57,234 nucleotides of DNA from positions 1 through 57,234 of the forward strand of contig CALWPQ010000039.1 in assembly GCA_944383465.1 (NCBI GenBank), written 5' to 3'. Positions within the stretch are counted from its first letter, which is position 1; each line of letters begins with the position of its first letter. Source of the stretch: an uncultured Clostridia bacterium (GTDB lineage: Bacteria; Bacillota; Clostridia; Peptostreptococcales; Anaerovoracaceae). The translations under genes and the position numbers were made by a program. Shown here piece by piece: positions 1 to 8,223 of this stretch. Under the pieces are notes generated by a model. The model saw only the letters and a program-made list of their open reading frames with translations, made no database searches and had not been told where the DNA came from.

Positions 1-227
1 TCCGCTATAAGTTTGTAGCTTTCGCGGCTGTGCGGCAAAAGACACCTGCTGCAGTCCTTTTTGCCATCTTCAAGAAAGACAGGATTTCCTCCACACTTAT
101 CTCCGAGCACATAGAGCGGGCAATAACAGAAAAGACAGTTGAAATCTTCTTCATTATCAGTATTATGACACGGAAAAAACTCGCATTTGCTATTCTGAAA
201 AAATGAAAAATTATTTTTTTCGGTCAA
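1..227 (-). CDS. Cysteine-rich small domain protein, 3' end cut by the window
   Basis: Reading the minus strand from a TTG at 225-227 gives an open frame running off the left edge of the window (about 75 codons). A GAGGTG-type ribosome binding site lies 5 nt upstream of the TTG. The product carries the motif series CEFFPCH, FNCLFCYCPLY, CGGN, KDCSRC and LPH, which I recognise as the cysteine-rich small domain family, a probable metal-binding fold of unknown function often seen near corrinoid genes in anaerobes. The Cys and His spacing is the evidence; the family link is from memory. It lies 42 nt upstream of nothing on its own strand except the sppA 3' end at 270, so it may be the last gene of that operon. 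Confidence 0.7.
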   Translation of the reverse strand, partial: MTEKNNFSFFQNSKCEFFPCHNTDNEEDFNCLFCYCPLYVLGDKCGGNPVFLEDGKKDCSRCLLPHSRESYKLIA

Positions 228-269
228 CTTTTCACCTCTTTTCTGCCTGCTGCTTCAATCCACTCAGTT

Positions 270-1613
270 TTAATCTGCAAGTATTTCGCATATATAGCTT
301 GCAGGATGTGAATTTATGCTTTCAGCCAGCTCTACTACACTGTCCTTTCCGCTCTCTGCATTTATCATTTCTATCGCAGAAAGTGCGCTTCCCAAAAGCC
401 ATGAAAGACTTGTGCTGTCCGCTTTATATTCTACATCAACGCGCTCCATATAAGCCGGAACATATTCATCGCCGTATCTCGAGGCAATCTCTTCATACAT
501 ATTGTAATATGCCTCCTCTATACCGCCGATTTCATCCACAAGACCCGCATCTATCGCCTGCTTTGCACTGTATATTCTGCCGTCGGCAAGGTCATAAACC
601 TCTTGCATACTCATATTTCTGCCGTCGGCAACAACTTCCACAAACTGCTCGTACGCCTCATTTACAAGCTCCTGCCAAATAGCCTCTTCCTCCGCCGTCA
701 TTTCCTGATAGTTTGAACCCATAGCCTTATTTGCGCCTGATGTTATGGTTTTCGTTCTTATTCCATAATTTTCGAGGAACTGTGAAAAATCAACGATTGT
801 ACCTATCGTCACACCTATCGAGCCCGTCCAGGTATTTCTGTTCGCATAAATCTTATCGCACGGCGCCGATATGTAGTAGCCGCCTGATGCCGCAGTGCTT
901 CCCATTACTGCATATACCGGTCTCTCCGTGATATCCTGATATTCCTTTATCTTGAAATAAAGCTCATCGCTCTCGTATATTGTACCGCCTGGGCTGTCGA
1001 CAAATATAATGAGTCCGTAATTGTCATCATCATATATGAGATCATCAATAGTCTCGAGCGTCCACGCATGCTGATATCCATAGCTGCGCCCGAGATAATC
1101 GACATTATCTGCCTGTATTGTACCTTCAACATAAAGCGTAGCTATGTACGGGGAATTAGGAAGCTCAGAATATGAGTAGGCTTCCTGATTTCCGTTTATC
1201 CCCAGCACTCCGCGCACGGCACCTTTTACAGCTGATGTAATACAGATAACCGCAAGTACGATTGCCAGCACTATGCTAACATTTCTCCAAAATTTCGGGG
1301 TTCTGCCAGCACCTCCGCTTCGGCCGCCGCTGCCGCCTCCAAAATTGCCGCCGCCCATTCCGCTGCTTCCTCCTGCAGCGAACGATTTTTGCGCGTTTCC
1401 TGCATTTGCGGCAGTACTCTTATTTGTACTCACCCAGCCAGAACTGCATCCGGCCTGCGAATTTGCTGCCGGCTGCGCATTCGGTGAGGCGGCTGTATTT
1501 TCCGCTTTATTACTTGCATTGTCTGTAAGTGCATCTATATCACCTTTGACGTCAAAATATCTGATTCCATTTTCATCCGGATCACTCATATATCTTCTGC
1601 CTTTGCCGTCCAC
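270..1613 (-). CDS. sppA: Signal peptide peptidase SppA (S49 family), type II membrane protein
   Basis: Membrane serine protease that degrades residual signal peptides after preprotein processing. The start is a GTG at 1611-1613 with GGAGGA seven bases upstream. The first 105 residues are low-complexity and rich in Ala, Ser, Asn and Gly; a single transmembrane segment follows at about 111-128, then the S49 domain. FVDSPGG is at about 204-210, the nucleophile Ser243 lies in AASGGYY, and the general-base Lys295 lies in SGANKAMG; the 52-residue Ser-Lys spacing equals that of Bacillus SppA. It follows mrp by 15 nt and is probably co-transcribed with it. The unusually long Gly-rich cytoplasmic head is not typical of the family. 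447 aa. Confidence 0.93.
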   Translation of the reverse strand: MDGKGRRYMSDPDENGIRYFDVKGDIDALTDNASNKAENTAASPNAQPAANSQAGCSSGWVSTNKSTAANAGNAQKSFAAGGSSGMGGGNFGGGSGGRSGGAGRTPKFWRNVSIVLAIVLAVICITSAVKGAVRGVLGINGNQEAYSYSELPNSPYIATLYVEGTIQADNVDYLGRSYGYQHAWTLETIDDLIYDDDNYGLIIFVDSPGGTIYESDELYFKIKEYQDITERPVYAVMGSTAASGGYYISAPCDKIYANRNTWTGSIGVTIGTIVDFSQFLENYGIRTKTITSGANKAMGSNYQEMTAEEEAIWQELVNEAYEQFVEVVADGRNMSMQEVYDLADGRIYSAKQAIDAGLVDEIGGIEEAYYNMYEEIASRYGDEYVPAYMERVDVEYKADSTSLSWLLGSALSAIEMINAESGKDSVVELAESINSHPASYICEILAD

Positions 1614-1628
1614 TTTTGTTTCCTCCGC

Positions 1629-2453
1629 TTAAAGGTTCTTAACTGCTTCCAAAACAGGTGCAATCTCTGCTGCCTCTTCTTCCTCTATTTTACCTTTGTC
1701 CGCCGCACTTGCAAGCGCGCTGTTTATAGGAAGCTTTGTTACAGCCTTAATACCGTATTTTTTTGCGATTTCATCTATGTGGCTTTCACCGAAAATTTTG
1801 TGTTCTTTTCCACAGTCAGGGCACTTAAAATATGACATATTTTCAACAATTCCCAATACTGGAATATTCATCATATTCGCCATTTTCACTGCTTTTTCAA
1901 CGATCATAGAAACAAGCTCCTGCGGCGATGTGACAATAACGATACCATCAAGAGGAATTGACTGAAATACAGTAAGCGGTACATCACCCGTTCCCGGCGG
2001 CATATCTATGAACATATAATCCTCGTTATCCCAGAAAGTTTCGCTCCAGAACTGCTTTACCGCACCCGCAATTATAGGACCTCTCCATACGACAGGATCT
2101 TCAGGATTTTCAAGCACGAGATTTATGGAAATAATATCTATCCCACCCGCGCTTTTTACAGGCACCACGCCTTTAGCACTCATGTACGCGCTGCCGCTGA
2201 CTCCGAAAATCTTAGGAATCGAAGGTCCTGTAATGTCTGCATCGAGCACAGCCGTTCTGTTTCCTTCCTTATTTACAGCAGAAGCGAGAAGCGATGTTAC
2301 CATCGACTTTCCTACTCCACCCTTGCCCGAAACAACGCCAATAACCTTCTTTACACTGCTGTACTCATTAAGCTTTTCCGTAAAGTCAAACGGAACCGTT
2401 CTTTCTCCGCAGTTTGAACTGCAGCTTTCGCAATCATGATTACAATCTGCCAT
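1629..2453 (-). CDS. mrp: Mrp/ApbC-type P-loop iron-sulfur cluster carrier
   Basis: Cytosolic ATPase of the Mrp/NBP35 group that binds and transfers Fe-S clusters to apoproteins. The chosen start, ATG at 2451-2453, has AAGGAG eight bases upstream and gives 274 aa; a longer frame upstream has no good binding site. The N-terminus has a CNHDCESCSSNC cysteine cluster like that of NBP35-type proteins, followed by the deviant Walker A GKGGVGKSM, a DMPPGTGD Walker B-type motif, and a C-terminal CPDC pair expected to hold a bridging cluster in a dimer. It lies between thrS and sppA on the same strand. Having both the N-terminal and the C-terminal cysteines is a useful detail for family placement. Confidence 0.93.
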   Translation of the reverse strand: MADCNHDCESCSSNCGERTVPFDFTEKLNEYSSVKKVIGVVSGKGGVGKSMVTSLLASAVNKEGNRTAVLDADITGPSIPKIFGVSGSAYMSAKGVVPVKSAGGIDIISINLVLENPEDPVVWRGPIIAGAVKQFWSETFWDNEDYMFIDMPPGTGDVPLTVFQSIPLDGIVIVTSPQELVSMIVEKAVKMANMMNIPVLGIVENMSYFKCPDCGKEHKIFGESHIDEIAKKYGIKAVTKLPINSALASAADKGKIEEEEAAEIAPVLEAVKNL

Positions 2454-2531
2454 TTTTAAATCTCCTTTTATATTTACCATTCTGCTTTTTCCTGCTTTCA
2501 GCCGTAAGAGGCTTTTTAACAGTCTTATTAA

Positions 2532-2553
2532 ATGGGACGGTCTCCCGTCCCAT
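2532..2553 (-). terminator. Hairpin after thrS
   Basis: A perfect 9-bp stem (ATGGGACGG with CCGTCCCAT) with a four-base loop lies between thrS and mrp. The trailing tract on the minus strand (TTAATAAG) is only weakly U-rich, so this could be a weak terminator or a processing hairpin that tunes mrp-sppA expression. Confidence 0.5.
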
Positions 2554-2611
2554 AATATTATAACCACATTTTATACAGCATAGTGAATTTTAAACGCCAT
2601 ATTTCTCAGCT

Positions 2612-4357
2612 TTACATTGCTTTTGTTCTAATTTCTTCGACCAATTTTGCTGTAAAATCATCGACGCTCATTTCCCCAAGCTCTCCTGACTTTATTGAAC
2701 GCACTGTAAGCGTCTTTGCCTCAGCTTCGCGCTCACCTATTACACAGATATACGAATCTCTCGCATTTCTCGCTTCTCTAAGCTTATAACCAATCTTTTC
2801 ATTTCTCGCATCGAGCTGCACCCTGAGACCCGCTTCTCTTAATTTCTTTTCCACTTCTTCTGCATATGGTACAAATTTTTCCGTTACCGTAAGCAGCTTT
2901 ACCTGAACAGGCGCGAGCCAAAGAGGGAATTTTCCTGCTGTGTGCTCAGTCAATATGCCGATAAATCTCTCTATCGAGCCAAATATTACTCTGTGAATCA
3001 TAATAGGCCTGTGCTTTTCACCGTCAGCGCCTACATAAGTGATATCAAATCTCTGCGGCATTTGCAGATCAAGCTGAATCGTTCCGCACTGCCAAGTTCT
3101 GCCAATAGAATCTTTAAGGTGGAAATCGAGCTTAGGGCCATAAAATGCACCGTCGCCTTCATTTACCACATAATCAACTCCAGTCGCCTGAATTGCCGAA
3201 CGAAGAGCGTTTTCCGCCATTTCCCACTCTTCATCCGTACCCATCGAATCCTCAGGTCTTGTTGAAAGCTCAACATGATATTCAAAGCCGAACAGCTTAT
3301 ATACTTCATCGCAGAATTTGGCTACTCCCACAATTTCCTCTTCTACCTGTTCAGGCATCATATAGATGTGCGAGTCATCCTGCGTAAATGTTCTTACTCT
3401 CATAAGTCCGTGCAAAGCTCCCGAAAGCTCATGCCTGTGTACCTGGCCGAGCTCGCCTATACGCAAAGGCAGTTCTCTATACGAGTGCATCTTCCCTCTG
3501 TATACGAGAATCGAACCCGGGCAGTTCATCGGCTTCACAGCATAATCTTCATCATCTATTTTTGTAAAGTACATATTGTCTTTATAATGATCCCAATGAC
3601 CCGACGTACGCCAAAGCTGTTCATTTAAAATGAGCGGCGTCTTTATTTCAACGTAGCCTCTTTTTCTGTGCTCTTCTCTCCAAAAATTTTCAAGCTCATT
3701 TCTAATGATCATACCGTTAGGCAGGAAGAACGGAAATCCCGGTCCTTCGTCATAAAGGGCGAAGAGCTCCATCTCTTTGCCGATTTTTCTATGGTCTCTC
3801 TGCTTTGCTTCTTCAAGCATTTTAATATAATTATCAAGTTCTTCTTGGGTAGGGAATGCTGTCGCATAAAGTCTCTGGAGCATCTTATTGTCAGAATTTC
3901 CTCGCCAATACGCCCCGGCAACGCTCATAATCTTAAACGCCTTTATCTGACCGGTCGATTCCATATGAGGTCCCGCGCAGAGGTCTGTAAAATCTCCCTG
4001 TTTATAAAATGAGATCACCGCATCTTCCGGCAGGTCGTTTATGAGCTCAACCTTGTAAGGCTCATCTTTTTCCTGCATCAGCTTTATAGCCTCCGCTCTC
4101 GGAAGTTCAAACCTCTCAAGTTTATAATTCGCCTGCACAATTTTCTTCATTTCCTTTTGAATCTTGAGAAAATCCTCTTCTGTAAATTTATGTTCAAGGT
4201 CAAAATCATAATAAAAACCGTTTTCTATCGCCGGTCCTATCGCAAGCTTAGCTTCCGGCCAAATATGCTTTACAGCCTGCGCCATAATATGAGAAGCAGT
4301 ATGCCTGTAATCGTGTCTCACCTGCTCGTCTTCAAAATTTATCTTCTCTTTTGCCAT
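2612..4357 (-). CDS. thrS: Threonyl-tRNA synthetase lacking the TGS domain
   Basis: Charges tRNA-Thr with threonine in the cytosol. The start ATG at 4355-4357 follows GGGAGGG by six bases; 581 aa. The protein opens directly with the editing domain (HTASHIMAQ giving HxxxH, later CAGPH giving CxxxH), followed by the class II catalytic core, with zinc-ligand CPG motif NCPGSI and the RTFTQDDSH motif, and the C-terminal anticodon-binding domain. The N-terminal TGS domain of about 60 residues found in most bacterial ThrRS is missing: an upstream extension of the frame exists but has no binding site and no TGS-like sequence. No T-box leader is visible in the 73 nt before the start. TGS-less forms occur in some Bacillota. 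Confidence 0.95.
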   Translation of the reverse strand: MAKEKINFEDEQVRHDYRHTASHIMAQAVKHIWPEAKLAIGPAIENGFYYDFDLEHKFTEEDFLKIQKEMKKIVQANYKLERFELPRAEAIKLMQEKDEPYKVELINDLPEDAVISFYKQGDFTDLCAGPHMESTGQIKAFKIMSVAGAYWRGNSDNKMLQRLYATAFPTQEELDNYIKMLEEAKQRDHRKIGKEMELFALYDEGPGFPFFLPNGMIIRNELENFWREEHRKRGYVEIKTPLILNEQLWRTSGHWDHYKDNMYFTKIDDEDYAVKPMNCPGSILVYRGKMHSYRELPLRIGELGQVHRHELSGALHGLMRVRTFTQDDSHIYMMPEQVEEEIVGVAKFCDEVYKLFGFEYHVELSTRPEDSMGTDEEWEMAENALRSAIQATGVDYVVNEGDGAFYGPKLDFHLKDSIGRTWQCGTIQLDLQMPQRFDITYVGADGEKHRPIMIHRVIFGSIERFIGILTEHTAGKFPLWLAPVQVKLLTVTEKFVPYAEEVEKKLREAGLRVQLDARNEKIGYKLREARNARDSYICVIGEREAEAKTLTVRSIKSGELGEMSVDDFTAKLVEEIRTKAM

Positions 4358-4430
4358 ATCTTTCCCTCCCATTTTTCGATTACCTTTTATTATATTACAA
4401 ATCACCGTTTTGTCAAGATTGCGGCTTGTT

Positions 4431-5294
4431 TCAATACTCGTAATCGCCAAACGCTTCGATCACAACAAGCTTATCTGACTTGGCAATATCTCGCGGCGTT
4501 ACAAGCCAGCTGCCATCCGCATCAAGATCGAGCCCAAACTGCTTATATGCGTACCATACAAGATGCGCACACTGCGTTTTTTCAAACGCTGAAGGTGCAG
4601 GAGCTTTATCAGGTATACCAGAAAAAAGCCCGTACATAACACCATTTTCATATTCTTCCGCAAAAGCGGCGGCAAGGCATCCGAGCTGCGCGGATGCAGC
4701 GATACTCGTATCGCGCGCTATGCCGCTTGCGGCAAGCGCGCTTGCCGCCGCCTCTTCACTCACACGCAAATGCACCGCGTTTGCATATGATGACCAATGC
4801 CGCATACGCATTTTCTCAGAAGGCTTTCCCCACAGCGCAGCTTCAAGTGTAATGCCGCGTTCAGCATCTATCACAATGGCTGCATGCCCGTGTCTCCAGC
4901 CCAGCGTATGCGTACTCATAGAAATAAATATATCGCCGTTTCGCACATCAGTAAACTGATGCTCCGATTTGAGCCCGCCATCTTCATCTCGGTAACGCTC
5001 TTCCTTAGTGATAAAACCTATTTTGCGGCAAACAATGCCATCACCATGCACTTGTCCGCATGTCACCGCATCCACTGCCGTAATCCCGACAAACGCGGCA
5101 AGCGCAATCAAAATCAATAAAAGAATAGACCGAAGACGTCCAAGCGCCTTTATTCTTTTGGCCGCACTTGTCTCTCTTTTCGCATTTTTCTTTTTGCGAT
5201 GACTTTCTTCCTGCACACCGGCACTTGTTCGCAATCGTCTTTTGCAAACCGCATTTATATTTTCAATTTTTGTTATTATTTTTACCTTTTTCAT
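4431..5294 (-). CDS. Membrane-anchored permuted NlpC/P60 (YiiX-like) amidase
   Basis: A 287-aa protein with a basic N-terminus (Lys/Arg-rich residues 1-52), one transmembrane helix at about 54-76, then an extracytoplasmic domain. The pattern GHAAIVID (His137) preceding QCAHLVW (Cys242) is the order expected for a circularly permuted papain-like NlpC/P60 amidase, in which the catalytic His precedes the Cys. Such enzymes cleave peptide or amide bonds, often in peptidoglycan stem peptides; the substrate here is unknown. It is the last gene downstream of the Tad-like operon, 40 nt after the TadF-like gene, so a role in opening the wall for the appendage is an inference. The ribosome binding site at this start is poor, so the true start could lie slightly downstream. 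Confidence 0.7.
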   Translation of the reverse strand: MKKVKIITKIENINAVCKRRLRTSAGVQEESHRKKKNAKRETSAAKRIKALGRLRSILLLILIALAAFVGITAVDAVTCGQVHGDGIVCRKIGFITKEERYRDEDGGLKSEHQFTDVRNGDIFISMSTHTLGWRHGHAAIVIDAERGITLEAALWGKPSEKMRMRHWSSYANAVHLRVSEEAAASALAASGIARDTSIAASAQLGCLAAAFAEEYENGVMYGLFSGIPDKAPAPSAFEKTQCAHLVWYAYKQFGLDLDADGSWLVTPRDIAKSDKLVVIEAFGDYEY

Positions 5295-5334
5295 ATTACT
5301 ATTTTAACCATTATATAAAAAGAAAACAAGAGGC

Positions 5335-5775
5335 CTATAGCCCCTTGATTTCATATTTTGATTTTCTTGTTATGCTGTTTCTATGTAAAAATGGTAACCG
5401 AAAAAAATCATCCGTTTCCACCCTGACTGACACGATTACAGCCGGAAACTCTTCATCATTTCCAATACTATAACCGTGCTCGTCGTCTTCGTAAGACATT
5501 TTAAAGCTAATCTCGTACTTGCCGCCGTAAGCAAGGAGCCTGCGCGCCTCGCTGACATATGCCGCCACCGACGATTCGGCAGCATATTCATCAAAACGCT
5601 TTTCTCCCATACCATAGGCGCTTTCGTCGAGTTCAAGCGCCGCTCTGCACGCTGCTTCTTCAGCTATCATTTTAAGAGTTTCCTGTTCATGCATATATGC
5701 GTTCATATCCCCCTGATAAACTATGCAAGTCAGGCCCATCATAAATATAGCTGAAAATACGATAAATACCTTCAT
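5335..5775 (-). CDS. TadF/TadE-like pseudopilin
   Basis: A 146-aa protein with one N-terminal hydrophobic helix (residues 3-19, MKVFIVF start) and an extracytoplasmic remainder that includes an Ala-rich helix (CRAALELDESAYGMG, then EYAAESSVAAYV), as in TadE/TadF/TadG minor pseudopilins. It overlaps the preceding gene by 4 nt (ATGA). Function is inferred from architecture and operon position: a minor subunit that would nucleate or tip a Tad-type filament. It has no glutamate at the position expected after a class III processing site. Confidence 0.6.
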   Translation of the reverse strand: MKVFIVFSAIFMMGLTCIVYQGDMNAYMHEQETLKMIAEEAACRAALELDESAYGMGEKRFDEYAAESSVAAYVSEARRLLAYGGKYEISFKMSYEDDEHGYSIGNDEEFPAVIVSVRVETDDFFRLPFLHRNSITRKSKYEIKGL

Positions 5776-6176
5776 ATTTTTTCACTCGCTGTGCTGCTAT
5801 CTATAACATAAGTCACTGTGTTTTCGCTGTCGCTTATACCGAGGAACCTTCCACCTGCCATCACGCCGTCAAGTCTTACGCTTACTCTGTAATGGATTAA
5901 CCTGCCTTCTCCCTTCGCATAGCGATACTTGACCTCATCATCGGAAGCAACCTCAATACACTCTGCCGGAATAGAAATTCCCTCCGATATCTCCTTTACA
6001 ATGCGTGTCTTTAATTCTTCGGTGAAACATCCCTCCTGCTTCGCCTCTTCCTTCGCTGCGTAAACGACGCTTTGTATAAATGCCACCTTTTCTCCATTCA
6101 CCTGGTCCGCAGTGAACTGCATCAGGAATATTAACATTATCGGCAGCACCGCCATAAGCACTATGAACTGTTTCAT
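5772..6176 (-). CDS. TadE-like pseudopilin
   Basis: A 134-aa protein starting MKQFIVLMAVLP. The start was placed at ATG 6174-6176, which overlaps the stop of the upstream 48-aa gene as ATGA; a longer reading from 6212 would overlap that gene heavily. It has one N-terminal transmembrane helix, a Lys/Glu-rich linker and a C-terminal beta-rich half with a single Cys pair candidate (GCFTEEL and AECIEV), a layout seen in TadE-like minor pilins. The neighbouring Tad motor genes support the call; sequence identity to a named family was not tested. Confidence 0.6.
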   Translation of the reverse strand: MKQFIVLMAVLPIMLIFLMQFTADQVNGEKVAFIQSVVYAAKEEAKQEGCFTEELKTRIVKEISEGISIPAECIEVASDDEVKYRYAKGEGRLIHYRVSVRLDGVMAGGRFLGISDSENTVTYVIDSSTASEKI

Positions 6177-6319
6177 TCCGTATAGCTCCTTATGCCTATG
6201 CAGCTTCTCCACATATCAGCCATACTGTTCACAACCGAATCATCCTGGCTCCCCATTATCATATAATAAATCGCTATTCCCAAGAAAATCGTACTGCACA
6301 AAACTATAAGCTGCTTCAT
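6173..6319 (-). CDS. Tiny pilin-like membrane peptide, 48 aa
   Basis: A 48-codon gene too short for ordinary ORF calling. It starts at ATG 6317-6319 with a GAGGG site nine bases upstream, lies 15 nt after the previous small gene, and its TGA overlaps the ATG of the next gene. The product begins MKQLIVLCSTIFLGIAIYY, a hydrophobic helix, followed by a short polar tail with an Asp pair and ending RSYTE. The translational coupling on both sides and the shared MKQ-hydrophobic start with its neighbours support a real gene. It probably is a Flp-like or minor filament subunit, though the usual Flp processing site is not visible. Confidence 0.65.
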   Translation of the reverse strand: MKQLIVLCSTIFLGIAIYYMIMGSQDDSVVNSMADMWRSCIGIRSYTE

Positions 6320-6334
6320 TTCATCACACCCTCG

Positions 6335-6490
6335 CTAATACTGCCAGTCAACCGCACTTTCAGCTATCTTTCCCATCGATTTTGAAGCAGTATCTGCAAT
6401 TGATTCCGCATCACTCGCAAAACCTGTGATAATGCCGCCAATTGCAAGCCCGAGTATAATTGTGGCTACAAGTACAATAAGTTGTTTCAT
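6335..6490 (-). CDS. Tiny Flp-like pilin candidate, 51 aa
   Basis: A 51-codon gene with AAAGGGGG upstream of ATG 6488-6490, a very strong ribosome binding site. The product starts MKQLIVLVATIILGLAIGG, has one hydrophobic helix (about residues 4-24), then an amphipathic Ala/Ser-rich helix with SDAESIADTASKSMG and ends DWQY. Size, topology and position directly after the TadC-like platform gene match Flp major pilins of Tad loci. Unlike typical Flp preproteins there is no basic leader and no Gly/Ala before a Glu at +5. The strong binding site suggests it is the most highly translated product of the operon, as expected for a major subunit. Confidence 0.7.
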   Translation of the reverse strand: MKQLIVLVATIILGLAIGGIITGFASDAESIADTASKSMGKIAESAVDWQY

Positions 6491-6506
6491 TTCTTTTACC
6501 CCCTTT

Positions 6507-7247
6507 CTAAAACATCATTTCAAACATTTCTTTCTGCTGCATAAAGTAAGAAATGTAAATAAAATTTATAAATATAAGGAAAATGTTAGCCGTCGCCGGA
6601 AAATAGATAAAATTACTTATCATCTCATCTCTTTTCTTCTGTTTGGTTATACAATTTTCTCTTATACTCTTCCTGTATGAGACGATTATCTGCGAAAGCT
6701 GCTCTGGCTGCATATGCTCCCACGATGTTAAAAGCGCCGCAAATTCACGTCCCGCTTCCGTTCCCGTTTCTTCGCACATAACATCCTCCGCCTCTTTCAC
6801 CCTCCCCATGCGCATAAGCGAAAGCATCTTTATATATACCTCTTTAAGAGCACTATCCCTTTCGGCAAGCCTGCTTATCACGGTATCACTGTTTATACTG
6901 CCCTTATGCGCAATTATCAGATTTCTCATATATGAAAGACTCTCGTATATCTCCCTGTCCGCATTTTCTCTCTTCAGCGATTTAAAAAAGTCCATTTCCC
7001 TTGCTGATTCAACAATTTCTCTACGCTTTCTTAAGACTGCTTTCCGCAAATCCAAAACTCTTATTTTTATCCCTGTATTTCTTCTTTTGCTTAGCCTCAT
7101 AGCATAAGCGCTGTCCCTTGCCGCTATTGTGCGCGCATCTTTATACACAGCGTCATTTTCCGAGGCTCTGTGTACATTGCCAAATATAAAAACGTTTCCC
7201 ATGCAAAACAGTGCGTACACGATTAACATCATTAACTTATCATTCAT
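6507..7247 (-). CDS. TadC-like T2SSF platform protein, reduced
   Basis: A 246-aa membrane protein with one N-terminal helix (about 6-24) and a C-terminal hydrophobic segment (about 212-238), separated by a long charged helical cytoplasmic region. Within it, the stretch from about 125 to 195 (RDSALKEVYIKMLSLMRMG, then EFAALLTSWE) resembles the all-helical type II secretion F domain that contacts the motor ATPase. It follows tadB by 28 nt. TadC proteins are usually near 300 aa, so this is a small version. I infer it pairs with the tadB product to form the inner-membrane platform. Confidence 0.6.
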   Translation of the reverse strand: MNDKLMMLIVYALFCMGNVFIFGNVHRASENDAVYKDARTIAARDSAYAMRLSKRRNTGIKIRVLDLRKAVLRKRREIVESAREMDFFKSLKRENADREIYESLSYMRNLIIAHKGSINSDTVISRLAERDSALKEVYIKMLSLMRMGRVKEAEDVMCEETGTEAGREFAALLTSWEHMQPEQLSQIIVSYRKSIRENCITKQKKRDEMISNFIYFPATANIFLIFINFIYISYFMQQKEMFEMMF

Positions 7248-7275
7248 TTCTTATTACCCCTTTTGCGTTCCCTCA

Positions 7276-8223
7276 TCAGTAATCAAACCTCCTGTTTTCC
7301 ACTATCTTAAGCAGCGCAATATTTATAAGGAACATAAAAACTATAAATACGAAGAACGCAAACCCCTGCGGCGTAAAAAACTGATTGCGTAAAAGAATTC
7401 TCGCTTCCACACCGACGTATTTTACGGCTAACACCAGTGAAATTATGTACGAAAGCGGTGACATTATTCTTACGAGGTTTACCGCCTCTGAATTCATCCT
7501 TTTTCGCTCTTCCGACAGCGTTCTCGCCTCGCGGAGCTGCACTATGATATCTTCAATCGCATCCGTAACATCAATTCCGCTTATAAATGCATTTGCCATA
7601 TTGTATGTTGTCATACGTCCCCAGTTTGTATTTACGGCAAATTCAAATTCCCTAAACGCTGCCTTTATTTTTTCTCTGTCTCCCGTAGCTCGCGCTGTAA
7701 GCAGCACAGGTACGAGCAGCTTCCTGCAAAGCTCCGGCATTTTTTCATCTGCCGCCGCAAGCTCAAGCGCCTGCTGCATATTGAGCGACGCCATCCTATA
7801 CTTTGTTAAAAGAAGCGATACAAAGGCTTCGCCCTCATAGCTCGCCTTATGTCTTATTGTCTCGAGCCTTATACGGCAGAGTACGTACAGCATCAATCCT
7901 ATCAAAAGTCCGAACAAAACCGCACTGAAAAGACTGTAGCTCCTTATTCCCGTCGCTGCCACAGCTGTAAACAGCACGAGTGAAACCATAATCAGGTGCT
8001 TATCGCTCAATCTGCCTCCCGTTACCGTTCTCATAAGCTTCCTTAAATGCAGCGTAAGAAAATCCGGACTTCTGCTTTGAGCAAGCCGCGTCTTTAGCCT
8101 TCTTTTCATTTTTATTTTCATAAAAACTGCCTTGAAATCTTCACGGAACAGCATTAAAATCCCACTGATAAGCGCCGTGCAAAGAATGGCATATATTGCT
8201 TCCCCAATTTTATAACTCATCAT
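7276..8223 (-). CDS. tadB: TadB-like T2SSF platform protein
   Basis: A 315-aa inner-membrane protein. Helices are visible at about 8-26 and 80-118 (two segments), and a C-terminal pair at about 252-305. Between them lies a helical cytoplasmic F domain (EAFVSLLLTKYRMASL, then LELAAADEKMPELCRK). This is the layout of TadB, the platform subunit that transmits work from the TadA ATPase to the filament. The start overlaps the cpaF end by 14 nt, which implies translational coupling. The call rests on topology and operon context. Confidence 0.75.
   Translation of the reverse strand: MMSYKIGEAIYAILCTALISGILMLFREDFKAVFMKIKMKRRLKTRLAQSRSPDFLTLHLRKLMRTVTGGRLSDKHLIMVSLVLFTAVAATGIRSYSLFSAVLFGLLIGLMLYVLCRIRLETIRHKASYEGEAFVSLLLTKYRMASLNMQQALELAAADEKMPELCRKLLVPVLLTARATGDREKIKAAFREFEFAVNTNWGRMTTYNMANAFISGIDVTDAIEDIIVQLREARTLSEERKRMNSEAVNLVRIMSPLSYIISLVLAVKYVGVEARILLRNQFFTPQGFAFFVFIVFMFLINIALLKIVENRRFDY

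Noticed and set aside
203..682. A 159-codon plus-strand ORF opposite sppA
   Set aside because: Composition (Cys, His, Arg, Leu rich) is that of a shadow frame; sppA on the other strand has all catalytic motifs.
1629..2567. Long form of Mrp starting at 2567
   Set aside because: The extra 38 codons run over the thrS-mrp intergenic hairpin and have no ribosome binding site; ATG 2453 has AAGGAG.
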